Assembly: GCF_963675165.1 (NCBI RefSeq)
Contig: NC_087379.1
Coordinates: 2,484,201 to 2,548,200, forward strand
DNA: 64,000 bases
DNA from: Halichondria panicea
Taxonomy: Eukaryota; Porifera; Demospongiae; Suberitida; Halichondriidae
Direction: 5' to 3'
Position 1 is the stretch's first letter. The number at the start of each line of letters is the position of its first letter. The translations under genes and the position numbers were made by a program. This document shows, piece after piece, positions 23,901-36,560 of this stretch. Below the pieces are notes generated by a model, which saw only the letters and a program-made list of their open reading frames with translations, had not been told where the DNA came from and did not search any database.

Positions 23901-25024
23901 TACCGGTGTCATAAAATTTTGGGCCCCCATGTTTCCCCAGGGGGTCCATTCTGTTAAAATTCTAGGCCCCCAACTGTGAGATTAGGCCCCCTCTTTTCTG
24001 CTATCCTTTTCTGCACGATAGAACAAAGATGAACGAAGTTAAATAGATATAATATTATGGTAAGGTTAGCTCTATTAGTTGACAAAGCATCAAAGAGACA
24101 TGCATGCAAAGACTCTGTACAAAAGTACTAGCAAAAATGTTAGCTATCATGGAATTCAAAGTGAAGGAAGATTTACCTTCAAGTTACTCATGCTTATACC
24201 TATATAACAGTTAAATGCTTTGATGCAGTTCTGCAATGTTGGATCTGCCTGTAAGACAATCGATGTTGTGCATACTGATATAGCTATCGCCATAAATTAT
24301 TTACAACTTCGTGCTAGCTTCGCCATTCCAACTTTCCCAGCAGGACAACACATGGTAGTGTTATCCCCCGAACGGCTGGCTGCCAAAGGAGGCGAAATTT
24401 TGTGAAATCACAATAATTATAAAGCACACGATTTTCAGTGCAAAGACAACAATTCATATCTTCTTCCGTATGTTTTCCTTGGAAGAAGATCGATGTAAAT
24501 TGCTTTGGAGATGCTCCAGTATATAGCATCACTAGCTCAGCTCTCAATATGGAATCATAGAGAGAATAAGAGAGAGACTCTTTTATCTATGGTGGAATCA
24601 CAGTACATGCATGTAATAAATGCACAAGCAAGTGAGCCTGCCCACTTATTAGACTGATCGAGCTAGTTTCTCTTGTGTAAAACTCATTGTTTGAAGCTTT
24701 TTGGAGTAACCCAGCTGACCAATTCGGGACAGTTGGCCCCTATATGCTTCGTGCTGCATGAGGCCTGATTCATGGAATGGTCTGTGACCAGCCGGTCGAC
24801 CAGTTGCATGAAATGTGTGTGTGTACATGTGAGGAGAGCTTCATTCAGCAACTGGCACTGCATAGACTGTAAATATATATAGCTGATTTTATATGTTGTT
24901 GAGAATACACATTCAATGCTCATAAATAATAATTATTACTGCAACATTAACAGCGCTGTTAAGGGGGGGGCCTAGAATGTTAAAATTCTAGGCCCGGGGG
25001 GCCTAAAATTTTATGACACCGGTA
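23901..25024. mobile_element. 1.1-kb inverted-end element with ACCGGTGTCATAAAATTTT ends
   Basis: TACCGGTGTCATAAAATTTT at the left faces AAAATTTTATGACACCGGTA at the right, each followed inward by G/C homopolymer-rich sequence and TTAAAATTCTAGGCCC. The interior has no convincing coding exon. Target duplication could not be fixed. Confidence 0.65.
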
Positions 25025-25307
25025 CTTATCTTTTTTAGTTCTAAAAACGGTGTTCTAAACCTTCCTTTTAGCTCTTAATTCTTAGTGTAGTATAGGTAGT
25101 TCAAAGGCTTATGCAGACATACATTTCCTCTGGGAGGGAGCATCGTGTTCTATATAATAGTTAGACACTGTTTAGGAAGTTTCTACGTGATTTAGAAGCC
25201 CAAAGGGCGTTCTCCTGTCTGGGCTGTCCCTATATAAGCAATGATTGTGTGACTATAGACAAAGTTACATGTTGCTCTTACCTCTATACAGCGCCCTTGA
25301 GCATCCC

Positions 25308-28300
25308 TTATAGGGCACAGCTGGTATCAATGAACAACGTTGCATCATTGAATGTCCTAACTCCCGCAAGTCTACTGGCAGCAGAGCTGAGCAAACTCGA
25401 TGCTGTCAGTTCTCCATCTTGGTCGGAAAACAACAAGTCCGAGCTCAAAGTGAGCATATTGTTATCGTCACATAACATGGTTGCCATGGTGAACTCGTCT
25501 AGCGTGATGTCACAGTTACATGTTTGGGAGAAGGTGGATCTCAATTCACTTAGAACAGCTGTCTTAACGGCTTCTGTTGACACTGATGCCTGTATGGGGT
25601 AAAGAATTTAGTCTTTTATGTATTTCACATTTTTGCTTTGTTTCCTTACACAATCCAGGCCATTTTCGGGACGGAGCTGGATACTGAAGAATGCTGCATT
25701 GGCAGATAAGGTGAGTGTCTATATATATTGCTACTACTGTGTAGTGGGTAAATTTCAGCAATTAAGGAAAGAAATTTGAATTTGTCCAATCTAGGTTTAT
25801 CCATTATTTTGTCAACCCTTTCCATGAACTGCGTACGCCAATCAACAATGCATTTGCAGTAAGATCGCCAGATAGAATTGCCAATTATTTTGCCTCATTT
25901 TCCAAATTAACCCTTTCCCGGCTTTGGACGACATATGTCGTCCAGCAGACCGAGATTATTCAAAAATTTGCTGTGCGGGCTATGTTGGAGCTATGCACAC
26001 GCTGTAGGTACCAGCACATGCGCATTGAGCTGCTCTTTCATGTGGTATTTTCAACATCTTGCTTCGAGGTACGCTTTGTGCAGTACTGTCGAAAGAAAAG
26101 TGACCGTTTGATGATGACTTCAAGATCTTTGTAGTACAACCTCAGTGGGGCTCTAGAGCTGCTAGACAGTGAGAATATCGATGCTTATGGCCTTGTAGAG
26201 TGAGAGGACAGTGACTGGGATCGTAGCTAGGTAGGAAGCTACCTCAAGCTAAAAAATAAAGAGCCTGAGGAGCCTGAAGGAGCTGGACCAAGTTTCTGGA
26301 TCTGGTAAGTCTAGAGTAGCATTTGTACAACATACTGTATTCTGATAGCTTCAGGATAGCTTCAGTATAGGTTTGCTTAGGCTAGTTAGTACAGCAGTGG
26401 ATATCACGAGCCACCATTGAACTTGTCAACGTGTGTGTAGGTGAAGAACGTTTCCCGGGAAAAGGGCGTCTGCTGATACGACCTCGCAGAGAAGTTTCGG
26501 CAGATCCTGATCGAACTATGTCACCGTGAGAACATTGAGAACACTTACTTAGTGTCTATAGTCACTTTGTGCCTTCGTATAATATTGTTTGTGTACATAA
26601 TTGTGAATGTTTGTAAAAATCGCTAATTAGTTGGGGGTGGTCAGTTGCTAGGTAACGATGATGATGTCATGGTACCCCCGGGGTCTGGGCTACCTGTGGG
26701 AAATAGTTACGAGTGATTTCAATGTATGGTTCATAAGATATGGATTTTTAAAGAAAAACATGTATTTATTCTGTATTATTTTGTTTTAATTAAAGCCGGG
26801 AAAGGGTTAATTGCTCGCCAAATTTCCCACTATAATTTTATATACGGTTTAGTCTTCTATGATTGTTGTACGTATAATTATACGATTATTTTGCTTGGTA
26901 CTGAAATAGTGCTTATACTAGCTTACCTTTTTCTGCAACATGTATCGACTTTGAGCTTTGTCGACCATCCGTTTCCATAGCAGTGCATGTGTACGTGCCG
27001 TACTCGTTCACAAAGTCCAATTTCTCCACAGTATCCGAAATGTTAATATATAGTATGCTTGAAGAATTTGTTGTCATCACTTGGTATCCATTCTTATGCC
27101 AGTTCAGCTCCTGCGCGCTGCTGTTCTGTTGAGCTAGTGTGCATGATAGTGTTGAGCCTTCCTCATCACCAATACTGTAGTAGTACTTGCTGGCATTCAC
27201 AGAAATCTGATCTGTAAATGTTATCATAAAAATTAATAGTTGTTATCATAAATAGTAGGTATACATACCTGCTTAGTATAACTATACCAATGCACAGAGT
27301 TTGAATGTACTGTGCACTGCAGTTATTACTAGCAGGGAGAATTAAAAGTTGTTAAAATTCAATTGGATTTTACGTTGGCCTATCCTTCTGTACTTCATCT
27401 TTTGTACTTCATCTTCTGTACTTCATTTTCGAGTATTACAGCTAAATGTTATACAGTAACTGCATGCATCCACTCACCAGCCATTTTGATGTAAATTGTA
27501 GCTTCTCCAATTAAGAAGAACAGGAGTCGAATCCCACCATCAAGGAAATTCTGATAGCTTGTGTCACATTGTGTTGTATCGAGCACCCTCTGTACATCCT
27601 CATTCCTCACGTAGAACTGGTACTCGTATATCCCCACATCTGTTGCCTTAGGTGAGAAAAAGGTCAGATTTGCCTCCACTGTGCTGTCATTGATCAGCCT
27701 GTACTCACTGACTCTACTGGTATAACCTCTGCTAGAAAGTCTATATATAGTATCAAATATAATTTTTCCATTGTGGAGTAGCTTGTAACTAAGTTCGAAG
27801 TTGTCTGAGAGTTGGTTATAGTCAATCCCTTGAATTGACTGCAGTGGTATCTGGATCATCACATATACTTGCTTTTTCTCAAAGAATTCATAATAGTGGG
27901 TACTTTTAGTTGGTTCAGCGGGAATCTGTTTAGTACCTGTATACAGCATAAGAGAATGTAAATGCCCTCGTATATAATGAGTCTTCATCATGTAATTACC
28001 ATAATCATGTGAATGTAGAAGGTAGACTGCATATAATGTTTTATACTGAATGCTGCATGCTCACCTATGTTGACTTGAAATTCCACAGGACTGAAGATAG
28101 CGTACAGTCCTAGAGTACTCAGCACTATGTCACTGCATTGCCTGTTAATATCCCCTGCAATTCCCAGCATATTACCTTCAGTTTCGTTATTTTTATCAAA
28201 GCCTCTTGAAATGTAGAAATGTGACACACTCAGTACATACTCTCCAGTATCGGATTCTTGTGTTCTGTTGAAAGAAAGAGTAGGTTGATCAGATTCTAGT

Positions 28301-29584
28301 TGCTGTGTAATAGGGACTCCGTTATAGCTCCATCTTGTTAAGACCCTCGTGTTGAGTAGTGGGCTCTTGTTGTCAGTGCTGTACTGCCTTGACACCTCGC
28401 CTCTTAGAGTGAGAGGTTTGGTAGGCTGTAGACTGACCGCAGTTCTCCCAATAGCTTCAACGTACCCTGTACAAAATGGGATAGATTTTGGTGGCTTTGG
28501 TTATGAGTATAGCTAGGCTGTGTAATACATTAAAAGATCGTTACTGAGTGTGCGCAACTTTTTACGTTCATACGATCAAAAGTGATCGCTATACATGCAT
28601 TGTAGCAGCATCAGTTTTTGCAGGAATGAAATTAAGGCTTTTGGTTTCTTCACGAACATAAAATGTTCTATAAGACTACTTGACTACCGTATATCTTCTA
28701 ATTTATCGGACACTTCTAATTACTCGGACACTCTTTTGGGCAATTTTCGTTGTTCTAATACAACGGACACTCCAGTACTTTAATATTACATTTGTTCTAA
28801 ATATCCGGATAATACCTTGAAAAGTTGAGTTACCTCATAGACGGCAAGTAAGACTTGGAGTGCTGCAGTTAGATAGCTTTGAGTAGCTAGTTTTAGATAG
28901 TTAGTGCAACTATTCAGTCGTACCTTGTTCTATTAAACTTAGCTAGCTCGCATGCAGCTGCTTGCTTGTTCTAATTATTCCGGACACTTCGCATGCTCTA
29001 TAAAAATCTGTTCCAATTATACCTGGACAATTTTCAAAATAATTATTTTTTGCTGTCCGATAAATTAGAAGATATACGGTATACACACTATCAGTTCGTC
29101 ACAAATTAACTAGTAATACCTATAGCATTCTCTGGTGCCTACCTTGTGCTTCCAACAGAATGCTTCCTGTGCCTAGAAACCCTTCCTCTGTCTCCACATG
29201 ACAGAATACCCTACCATATCGAGGGTGGTTGAATAGCGGCTTGTAAAAGGCATAAGGAGAGGTGGCAGTGGCCGAAACGTATTGGTCATTAACGGAATGT
29301 GTCCATCGATAAAACAACGGCTCGTCTGGTTGAGGAGAGATGCTGCAGTAGAGAGGCACTGAGTGGTATGGAGGTGTCAGTTCATCGTTGAAGGTGGAGA
29401 TGGTCACTTCATAGACTTTAGGCTGCTGAGCTGTGATTAACACGACGGGGAATAGATATTATTACAACTATATAGCTTACAGGGTATCTCTGTTGCGAGT
29501 TAGAATCCACAATTGCTACTCACCTTTAACCAATTTCAGTGTAATAGCTATATGTATAAGTACTATAACATGTGTCCACTTCAT
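25308..29584 (-). CDS. Tail-less Ig/SEA receptor of unit II, possible secreted form (606 aa)
   Basis: Exons 29584-29524, 29430-29143, 28466-28065, 27936-27478, 27211-26927, 25693-25650 and 25589-25308 keep canonical splice sites and one open frame of 606 aa. It is closely similar to the unit I receptor through signal peptide, both Ig domains and the two unrecognised modules. In the SEA-like exon a 2-bp TA insertion (CCCTTATAGGG here, CCCTTAGGG at about 10154) gives a TAA straight after DTSCAL. Beyond it only about 25 bases of the TM exon remain before the duplication breakpoint at 25209, so TM and cytoplasmic exons are absent. The product would be secreted. Because the stop is in what is now the last exon, nonsense-mediated decay need not apply. 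It could equally be a decaying pseudogene. Confidence 0.65.
25911..26806. mobile_element. piggyBac-type non-autonomous element in unit II intron
   Basis: The inverted ends CCCTTTCCCGGCTTT and AAAGCCGGGAAAGGG are flanked on both sides by TTAA (25907-25910 and 26807-26810), the target signature of the piggyBac superfamily. Length 896 bp. No transposase reading frame is visible. A perfect palindrome GACGACATATGTCGTC sits near the left end. It lies in the intron between exons 27211-26927 and 25693-25650. Confidence 0.85.
28685..29081. mobile_element. MITE copy 2, inserted in unit II intron 2, empty site in unit I
   Basis: Unit I reads straight through (CTATACACACTATCAG at about 12529), while unit II has TACCGTATATCTTCTAATTT...AAATTAGAAGATATACGGTA between the same flanks, with TA at both borders. 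This gives a clean filled/empty pair. Internal sequence matches the copy at 23347-23725. Confidence 0.85.
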
Positions 29585-29990
29585 GACCACTGCATACATA
29601 TGTACGGGGTTCGATCTCTTTCACTCTACGTCTTTTTTCCTAACTATTTTATGTACACTGATGCAGATGACTTTACTTCAATGCTAACGTGCAGTTTCTG
29701 TACTGCTCGATGGCTAACCAATGTTTAGGTGTGTTGTAGTCTGTAGACACAACTTCAAAAAGTGGTTTTAATTTTCATGCCTCAGAGCCCAAACATGGAT
29801 TTTGTCACAGCCAAGTTGAAGCCATGTGCATATGTCACCTAAACACCATTGCTGTATACGTATCCTTTACTCTAATTGAGATGCTTTGGGTATATGCGTC
29901 ACCATTGCCAGTTTTTGGGAATGCTGCATTTTTGTGGTTGTTATAGCAATGTGTTGACTCAGCTATTAAATTTCCACAGCGTCCTCCCAC

Positions 29991-30291
29991 TAGCTGGGCG
30001 TAGCCCGGCACCCGTTCCCAACGGGTGGCCGGGGGACATTCTTATATAGGATTTGTACTGCTGCACTGAGGAGTGCAGCCCAATCAGATAGCAGTATTTC
30101 TAAGATAACGATATTCATAACCGGACGTGCAGTTTATAATTTTATTCATAACCAAATAGAGCAGCATCTGCGGTTTATAATTTTATTCATGATGCTTACA
30201 GAGCAGTATTGCATAACACAGCAGTACAAATCCTACATAAGCGTGTCCCCCGGCCACCCGTTGGGAACGGGTGCCGGGCTATTCCCAGCTA
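29991..30291. mobile_element. 301-bp TIR element in the shared promoter of unit II
   Basis: Inverted ends of about 70 bp (TAGCTGGGCGTAGCCCGGCA / TGCCGGGCTATTCCCAGCTA). Flanks TCCTCCCAC (left) and CCCTCCCAC (right) make an 8-9-bp target duplication; units I and III have one uninterrupted copy (ACCCTCCCACATAGAG, and at unit III ACCCTCCCAGATAGAG). It sits 70 bp upstream of the plus-receptor ATG at 30362, so it may disturb the bidirectional promoter. Confidence 0.88.
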
Positions 30292-30361
30292 CCCTCCCAC
30301 ATAGAGCTACATGTACACATTGTCAAACTGTAGCTATAGCTAGTACAGTGACTGTGCAGCC

Positions 30362-31640
30362 ATGGCTCCCAAACTGAATGATATCATCACTGTGGTCCTG
30401 GCCCTGTGCTGCTGTTCCCATGGAGGTGACAGATGTGAATATGTAATAGAGCCCTTTGTTTTGGCAACAAGAAATGTAAGCAATGAATCACCTTAAACCT
30501 GAAGCCTCATTCAGTATGACAGTGCAGTACCACCTAGAAACAGTAAATATTTACAGTAGACTCTCGTTAATCTGGTCACCCTTGGGACCATGCAGCTTGG
30601 CCGGAATAGCGAGGTGGCTGCAGCTCAGGAAATAGCCGCGGCTTAAAAACGACCTTACCTTGAATCTAATGACTACTTTTGCGGTTTTTGTCTCGAGGAT
30701 AATGAATCATTTTGTTCTCTATTTAAGTGTAATTCAATTTTATTTGCTAAACCAAACCCAAAACGTCATATCCGGCCGTAATACACGTATAAAATTACAT
30801 TGAAAACCTTGTTTGGGACAGCCAGCACTGGCCGGTAACCGGAATAGCGAGTGGCCGTACTTCAGAGTGAGTTTTGTGCAGTAAACATATAGCTAGCATT
30901 CCGTGCCAAGCCAAATGGCCGGTATATCGAGGTGGCCGTACTTCAGGGAGCCGGAATAGCGAAAGTCTACTGTAGTTGTCAGTCAGAATATAATCTTACC
31001 AAAATGAATGTCCACCACCCACACACATGCACTCCTTGCCTGCAGTAATTCTCTCTGAACCAACGTCACAGATTGCATTTGAGGGTGAAGTTTCTGTCTT
31101 TAGTTGCCACTCGAATGAGACTCTCTTCTGGCAGATAAATGGACAGATATACGATTTCTCACTGGCTAGCGATTTGAAAAGTAGAGGCTTTGTCTTCTCT
31201 GATACGTACGACGAAGGATCGGTTGTTAGATGATCAACGCACTAAGTACTCTCTGTAATTCATCAGGTATGAGTTGTGTGAGTCCTAAAATGTTTTAAAT
31301 TATTTCACTTACAGACATTAGTAAGACAACACCATCTACTGGATCCCTATCTGTGCCCACTGGTATAGCAATGAGTGTAGAGAGATTATATCTATGAGCC
31401 ACAAACATGCATACAGTTACAAAAGTAATTATGACTATAGCCAGTTGCCATTACCTAAAGCCATTGCTTGGCAACTAGCTGCTAGTCAGTTCATCAGTGG
31501 TGGGTTCAGTCTATCACTTTTAATCTATGTGGGCAAGAAAGCTATTATTTATCTTTGCAGGTGACCAGTAAGCTCTTCTGGTTGGCATAGTGATTGGCTG
31601 TTTCCTGTTTATGGGTTTCATTAGTAATGTGTAGAAAATA
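30362..31640 (+). pseudogene. Unit II Ig/FN3 receptor, inactivated by an internal deletion
   Basis: Exon 1 (30362-30425) keeps the signal peptide, though its donor has changed to GTGACA. Exon 2 (from 31048) matches unit I until GGTTGTT at about 31229, then joins directly to GATGATCAACGC, the end of exon 5. The rest of the Ig domain, both FN3 exons and most of exon 5 are gone, and a TGA follows at once (SVVR-stop). Exon 6 at about 31315 has lost its donor, and the TM exon at 31560-31637 carries several deletions. A MITE sits in intron 1. The gene cannot make a receptor. Confidence 0.88.
30552..30974. mobile_element. TIR element in intron 1 of the unit II pseudogene
   Basis: TACAGTAGACTCTCGTTAATC at the left is mirrored by CGAAAGTCTACTGTA at the right. 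Internal motifs GGCCGGAATAGCGAGGTGGC and GGTATATCGAGGTGGCCGTA repeat in tandem. TA borders and a CAGTAGA-type end suggest a Tc1/pogo-like non-autonomous element. Units I and III lack it. Confidence 0.75.
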
Positions 31641-32180
31641 GCATTTCGTGTTAGTACCTTTTTTATTATCATGCTTGCCTAAATGTTAGTCCTACTATAA
31701 TAGTGATTGGCTCTGTTTTTCTGTTTCTTAGTTTATGGGGTTTTATTAGTAGTACTGTGTACGTGTACGAAAAATCGAAAAATAGCAATTCGTGTTAGTA
31801 CCTTTTTTTTTTATTATTCATGCTTTTTGCCTAAAATAATCCTACTGTCTGACATGAATTGAATAGTGATCAAATGACTAGAGGAGGTCCGCCATGCATG
31901 CATAAATCACTATACAAGTGGTGTAATTGTCCTGGATGTTTTCACATGACCACAATGACATCAATACACTTAACTTGTAGTGATTCGTGCACGCATTTCA
32001 GACCGAGTCTCTCTAAAATGTACATTGAATAACCGCCGCGTTTGCAGGGGTAGAGTGATTGCTCTGTTTCCATTGTTCGTTTGTGACGTGTGTGTGTGTG
32101 TGTGTGTTGTGTAAACATTAGCTGTGTGAGGGAACTACACACTTTGATGGACTACTAACTGAAATGAAAGCACCGCAGGT

Positions 32181-32692
32181 GCTGATGCCTCGGTGAAGAT
32201 GCCAAAGCTACATAACATAAAGCTACTAATAATTTTGCTGCATGCAAAAACTCACAGAGTGGGTAATGATCGACCATTATTATTGTTAAAAACGATCTAT
32301 GCCAAAAGTTCAAGTCTAAAATTAATGGCTGTATTAGCAGAGCCTTGCAGCTCTCTTCTCACTCTTGCAGCTACCAATAGCTAGCGTTTTAGTGCAGAGC
32401 TAACTACTAAGTAGAGTAGCAACACTCGGTAAACAAGTTTGGCTACGTGCTCTTCTGAAAAGGCTGCAATGGCATTCCAAGTAAGCAAAACTAGGTATAA
32501 CTCGAGAACAAAGTATTATTTTGCAAATCCACGAATTAAAATCCAAGTAAACATGACTAGAAGCCTATAGAAACTCTTACTTGCACTTGATTCATCCTTG
32601 AGCAGCTGTAGCAGTCTACACAGACAGACAGACAGACAGACACACAAACACACTACCGTATACCTCGCTTGCGCATGCGCACCGAGGCATAA
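32181..32692. mobile_element. 512-bp element with TGCCTCGGTG / CACCGAGGCA ends
   Basis: TGATGCCTCGGTGAAG at the left and GCGCACCGAGGCATA at the right are inverted. The right 315 bases match 1-331 closely. A (ACAG) run lies near the right end at about 32619-32640. Partial relatives occur at 15665-16010 and near 57660-57710. Confidence 0.65.
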
Positions 32693-33171
32693 TAATACGC
32701 TATATATAATTATATGCTTGAAACTATAGTAGCTATAGACTTGGTGACCCTGTGTTTCCTCTGATCTGATTGCAGTTCTATAATCAAGATCGTTCCCCAT
32801 TATACCCCTTGATTATGTTGTCCCTAGATTCCAAGCCGCGTGGATATAGACAGAGCAGGGCGGTGGCTGGGTAGACAAGTTAACCTCAATTCCAGGGGGA
32901 AAGAGAATAGTGTCATTAAATTTTAATATCAGTCACGTTACATGTGTCAGACATGTATAATTATATGCTCGGCATAATTATGTAAAAGCTGGAATGGAAT
33001 ATGAAACGGAATATAAAAGTACAACCAGTAGGTTGTACATAGGATGGACAGTGCTCTTGTGTGTGTTTTCACACATTTTGACTCGTGTTCAGACGGCCAC
33101 AGTTATCAAGAAACTTTCTGGACAGATAAGCTTATTTAGCCTTTTATGACACCCTGTAGGAAAGAGGATCA

Positions 33172-33346
33172 ACAGCTTGCACACACTGTTGCACAACTCA
33201 ATATATAACAGTCAAGTGTATAACTAAGCCCTTTGCCATACATTTCCAATACAGTGGGTTGCAGCGTCAGCAAAATTCATATACTCAGCTCTCAATAAAG
33301 TTGAGTTGTGCAACAGTGTGTGCAAGCTGTTGATCCTCTTTCCTAT
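33172..33346. repeat. Local inverted duplication in unit II flank
   Basis: GGATCAACAGCTTGCACACACTG appears forward at 33172 and inverted at about 33321. Between them the sequence (CCATACATTTCCAATACAGTGGG) is the reverse complement of the matching unit I segment (CCCACTGTATTGGAAATGTATGG at 18272). Unit I has only the forward order. Confidence 0.8.
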
Positions 33347-35841
33347 ATAGTTCTATGTATTCTCAGAGGAGATACATATAACTGCTGCACGAGGTATGGT
33401 AGAACCTCGACTATTCGGACACCTTGGTTCCAGAGACAGGCCGGATAACAATAGATAAACCACGCCTTGATCCACCCACTTTATTGATAAACAGCAGTGC
33501 CACATGGTTATCAGTGCACATGCGCAGAAGATAAGCAGACCTGTCTCTATAGTAACAGCTGCAATACGCATGCGCATTTCAGGGACACGCCCATTTTCTG
33601 AATTAATTGCTTCAGGTGTTCATAGTACAAGCTACCTGTACCATGGAGATCTGCGTATATGTATTGTACTACAGTAGAACCCGATTATCCAGCCCTCTAT
33701 TATCCGGAACCTCGATTATCCGGCTTGGAATTTTCTTTTTAAGAAGCTGTTATCCAACCCATTTACAACTATAGTAGTAAATACTCTTTGATCCCTGCCG
33801 TGCATGCATGCACTGTGCACATTTTGTGTGCTGCGCTTGCACTCGCCAAACCACAATTACAACTTCAGACACCCGCACATACATTTTTTTGTGCGTTTTT
33901 CAGCTGGTTGTTGTAGATCGTTTGAGCACATCATTCTTAGTTATAGAGTGAGCAGATATATCCGCAGTAGAATAATTATGAAAGTACAATTTTAGTAATA
34001 TTGAGTACACAATACATTATGCATGACTGGTGAGTTAACATTATGAGAGTTCGTGAAGGTCTAGCTGATGCATAAGAATGTTTAGAGGATGTTTGTGAAA
34101 CTGTGCTCTAACTTGTTTAAGTTTTATCTTACTTCGGGTGGTCAGAGTGACATGTCTAAAACCACCATTTCTCATTGCAGCAATGCTGAAATCCGTAAGA
34201 TCACCTTCACACTAAATATATCCACCTCTTGCCGATGCACAATTATACAGCAATAAATAGGCCCGTTTTCATCCTCCTAAAAACATGAGGGTCACGTTTC
34301 CCCATCCATAAATGCCTACAAAAGAGTGCATGTATAACGTCAGTAAAGGAACCTCCATCGTTGCGTCCTCGGGAGTACCCTCTGCCTTTGTCAGTGTTAT
34401 GTCGCAGGTTCATGCAGACATTTGAGTTTAGTGAAATCGTATTCAACAACTGATAAAATGCACAAGAACAAAGGTATAAGTATGTACAAGACAAAAGGCA
34501 GTGGAGCAGAGAGGCTCCCATACACAAAGAGCCGCCTGGAGCGGGCCCCTATAGCTAGGCACAAAGGGAACAAAGAACAACTATACAGAAAGAACCTACT
34601 AACGAACAGAAACCACAATAACAGAAAAGTACAATACAGGAAATAAAGTTAACCACAGGACATGAGTTAATTAACACAACTAAAAGTAAACACTATGCAC
34701 ATTACTACAGTCAGCTCTTCCATACTAGGTTGAACCTAAAGAGTAGCATAAACACTTTTTACTTACAATGTTCTAATCACTATTCTACACCAAATACAGT
34801 CACACTGTGGCTAGTACAGACAGTTTACCTTCAACGCAATTTTCTGGCTTCGTTAATGTGGGGTTGAATGGGGTTGGCGATGGATATCAGTGTAGTTTGA
34901 CCTCCTCTCTTTGACTAATAGATAAAAACAGCTACAAACTACACAGTTTCTTAGCTATGAAATGTACCATCAAAACAAGGTAAAAGTAATTAGAGGTCAT
35001 GTGACAATCTAGATTGTTGCACGTGATACTGTCCAACCTCCTCTGTTTTGTCTCAGTAAGTCTTAGAGGGAGGTCTTCAGGTTGACCACAGCCAATGTAC
35101 CCTATAGGATATAGAATGTACACCCTAATAGCAGGGTACATGGGATTTGTACCCTGGAGTATCCTGAGAGTTTCAATGGATAATATTCCTTAGTGTCAGA
35201 GCACATCATGGTACAAGTACAAATGTTCACCAAAAAAGCATTCCGTTCCACATTCCATTCCATTCCGCATTCCAGCTTTAGTAGACTATAATAATTGTAT
35301 GCTGTCCCCCTTACACTATAGCTGTATCAGGAGTTCAGGAGTGCACATTGTACAATAATTTGTTATGATAGTGGCATTGTGCGTGGACCACTATTGATAC
35401 AGTAAGTTGTTGCTTCAGTTTGAATTGTCAAGAGTAGATAAGAGATAGTTTGTATAGTCTTTTGGTTATGTATAGTCGTACATTTACACTGTCTGAATTG
35501 TTATTCAATGTTGATTACTGTCATCTGACAGGGCCGTAGCCACCAGTCAGGTTAGTCAGGTTTCAACCTGACCACTTTTTCCGAGGTGAATAGGCAATGG
35601 TCGTCACTACAGTAAACACATAATACAAAGAACTTCTTCTGCAGTGCAAAACATGCAAGCATGCTAGAACTATAAGTGATCAAGACTATTATTATTATTA
35701 TAATAGTCTATATAAGTGTTGCATGCTATCATTGCTATGGCGAGAGAGAATCCCTTCCAAGTCTTCCAGAGCTCACCATCCAGCTAACAATTAGTTGTTT
35801 CCTAAGCGATCATTTGAACCAGTTCTGTGGTCTTGCCAAAC

Positions 35842-36050
35842 ACCGTATAGCGGGTAATTTTCAGGGGACAAAATATTCGTGGTTCAGCAATATTGAGACA
35901 TTTTGTGGGTAATATTTTCGTGGTTGCTGCTTGGATTGTAGGTGAAGGTAGGCAAGGTCGCTTCATTCATGGGTAAAATATTTGTGGTCAGACCTCCAAC
36001 CACGAAAACCACGAATATTTTGCCCCACGAAAATTACCCGCTATACGGTA
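35842..36050. mobile_element. MITE of the TACCGTATAGCGGG family (unit II flank)
   Basis: ACCGTATAGCGGGTAATTTTC faces GAAAATTACCCGCTATACGG. The ends are well preserved and the interior is closely similar to 46610-46821 (CAAAATATTCGTGGTTCAGC in both). About 209 bp, non-coding. Confidence 0.8.
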
Positions 36051-36498
36051 TATTAGTAAAACTTTGCTGTTTCTCCATCATGATGAGAAATCATGATGTT
36101 GTGTTCTGTAACATTTGTGTTAGGGCTAAGCTAAACAGAATCTAGTAGTTAGCCTCAAATCCAGGCCGATTAATATACGTATTTTAATTGGCCTGGTCTC
36201 AAGGCTAAGCAGTAGTATAGCCAGTAGAAAAGGGGCGTAACCAATGATACCGGAAGTGGGCGTGGCCCCAAAATGTTGGTGGGGTATGCGACTCCCACGC
36301 ACATTCCATTCTATATCTCGGACTGAATCCGTCATTAACACTTGTAGTTGTGTAAACTGTTAGCCATGAATAAAATTAAATGTGGGCTAGAGTACAAACC
36401 ACAGCAGACCATGTGGGTGTATGCAGATATCATTTTTAACTAATTAACCACTACACCTACGCACCCACTTAAGATGAGGTCTGATTGGTATGACATAC

Positions 36499-36499
36499 T

Positions 36500-36530
<31 letters not shown>

Positions 36531-36560
36531 GTGCGTGCGTGCGTGCGTGCGTGCGTGTGC
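36499..36560. repeat. GT/GC microsatellite
   Basis: A (TG) run changes into (GTGC) units (GTGTGTGCGTGTGTGCGTGC), about 60 bp. The matching unit I position (20369-20394) has a short plain GT run. Confidence 0.9.

Larger units (their letters stand above)
23095..25307. repeat. Repeat-filled gap between unit I and unit II
   Basis: Contains one MITE (23347-23725), a 1.1-kb inverted-end element (23901-25024) and, at 25160-25208, a piece (CACTGTTTAGGAAGTTTCTACGTGATTTAGAAGCCC) matching one arm of the fold-back repeat at 52848-52974. That piece abuts the duplication breakpoint at about 25209. From 25209 on, sequence matches unit I from about 10058, inside its TM exon. No gene is seen. Confidence 0.6.

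Noticed and set aside
25911-26806. Possible piggyBac transposase gene
   Set aside because: Ends and TTAA sites are clear but no long frame or DDD-type motif is visible; called non-autonomous.
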